Shown piece after piece: positions 5,472 to 5,844 of a stretch of 5,844 nt of DNA (the first letter of the stretch is position 1; every line of letters begins with the position of its first letter). The notes under the pieces are model-generated. The model was given only the letters and a program-made list of their open reading frames with translations. It searched no databases and had not been told where the DNA came from. The translations under genes and the position numbers were made by a program. This DNA comes from Fusobacteriales bacterium (GTDB taxonomy: Bacteria; Fusobacteriota; Fusobacteriia; Fusobacteriales; Leptotrichiaceae), in contig JAITVW010000144.1 in NCBI GenBank assembly GCA_031285605.1, forward strand, positions 1-5,844. The letters are read 5' to 3'.

Positions 5472-5844
5472 TTAAAATACTGCTTTTAATGATACTCCTG
5501 CTCTGTAATCATCCTGATTGTCATTTCCTGCCGCATATTCACCTGTAAGGAAAATTCCGTATCTATTTTCTACTTCCACACCTACAGATGCCTTACTTCT
5601 AAATGTTCCTTTTTCATCCATAGGCTTTGGTAAATCATGATAGTCTGTTTTCATTGCTGTAAGCCTTGCTTTTTCTCTTTCATTCAAATCAGCAAGCTCA
5701 TATTCATATGCCAGATCCAGAGTTCCCTTTAATTTCCATTCAGTTTTCGGACTTAGCGGTATTGATGCTTTCAGTTCTATTCCTGCTCTCGGTTTTACGC
5801 TCCAGGCGTCATTGCCCTTTACTTCGACAGCTTCCAAACCGCTT
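5472..5844 (-). CDS. Autotransporter beta-barrel protein, C-terminal end (runs off right edge)
   Basis: This is the end of a type V secretion (autotransporter) protein, whose C-terminal beta-barrel sits in the outer membrane and carries an N-terminal passenger to the surface. The visible 123 residues show alternating hydrophobic/polar beta-strand stretches, such as GIELKASIPLSP, KLKGTLDLAYEYEL, SKASVGVEVENRY and GIFLTGEYAAGND. The protein ends DDYRAGVSLKAVF, with the terminal Phe expected of the signal read by the BAM barrel-insertion machinery. The reading frame is open to the window edge. A TTG at 5837 could be mis-called as a start, but strands continue before it and no ribosome binding site is visible, so the true start lies outside the window. 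The passenger and its function cannot be seen. The barrel fragment resembles those of Leptotrichia/Sebaldella autotransporters as I remember them. A strong terminator follows the stop codon. Confidence 0.88.
   Translation of the reverse strand, partial: SGLEAVEVKGNDAWSVKPRAGIELKASIPLSPKTEWKLKGTLDLAYEYELADLNEREKARLTAMKTDYHDLPKPMDEKGTFRSKASVGVEVENRYGIFLTGEYAAGNDNQDDYRAGVSLKAVF

Noticed and set aside
5835..5837. TTG as the start codon of the autotransporter fragment
   Set aside because: The frame stays open to the window edge, there is no visible ribosome binding site, and the encoded sequence is an internal part of a beta-barrel, so this is a truncated gene and not a 121-residue protein.

Overview
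This window suggests a low-GC diderm bacterium of the Fusobacteria, probably the Leptotrichia/Sebaldella side. Three things point there. The genes are AT-rich and use A/T-ending codons with strong GGAGG-type ribosome binding sites. The core genes are Firmicutes-like (a 7TM-HD PgpH-type phosphodiesterase next to ybeY). The right edge carries the end of an outer-membrane autotransporter barrel, which a monoderm would not have. The genus is inferred from gene content and was not tested.

All supported genes lie on the minus strand, so transcription runs from the right edge to the left edge. Positions 5844-5472 hold the last 123 residues of an autotransporter beta-barrel, closed by a good intrinsic terminator (5461-5430). 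Positions 5471-4890 are a 582-bp, very AT-rich gap with no convincing gene. It holds several short palindromes and repeats and, at its left end, a good sigma70-type promoter for the next gene. Positions 4889-2391 encode an 832-residue DinG/XPD-family helicase with an intact JAMM (RadC-like) metal-site domain fused to its N-terminus. A 143-bp gap (2390-2248) carries a second promoter and a small palindrome but no clear terminator. Positions 2247-157 encode a 696-residue membrane HD phosphohydrolase of the c-di-AMP phosphodiesterase type (PgpH). Its last 8 bp overlap the start of ybeY (164-1), which runs off the left edge.

The pgpH-ybeY pair is a conserved housekeeping arrangement linking second-messenger turnover and ribosomal RNA maturation, and the overlap suggests translational coupling. 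The helicase has its own promoter. Because no terminator is visible after it, some readthrough into pgpH is possible. The autotransporter is a separate upstream transcription unit.

The most unusual item is the JAMM-DinG fusion. The pattern of the 582-bp gap is the next item worth checking: a thrice-repeated octamer just upstream of the helicase promoter, palindromes, and a possible rightward promoter facing the autotransporter terminator. I see no mobile element, CRISPR array, tRNA or rRNA.
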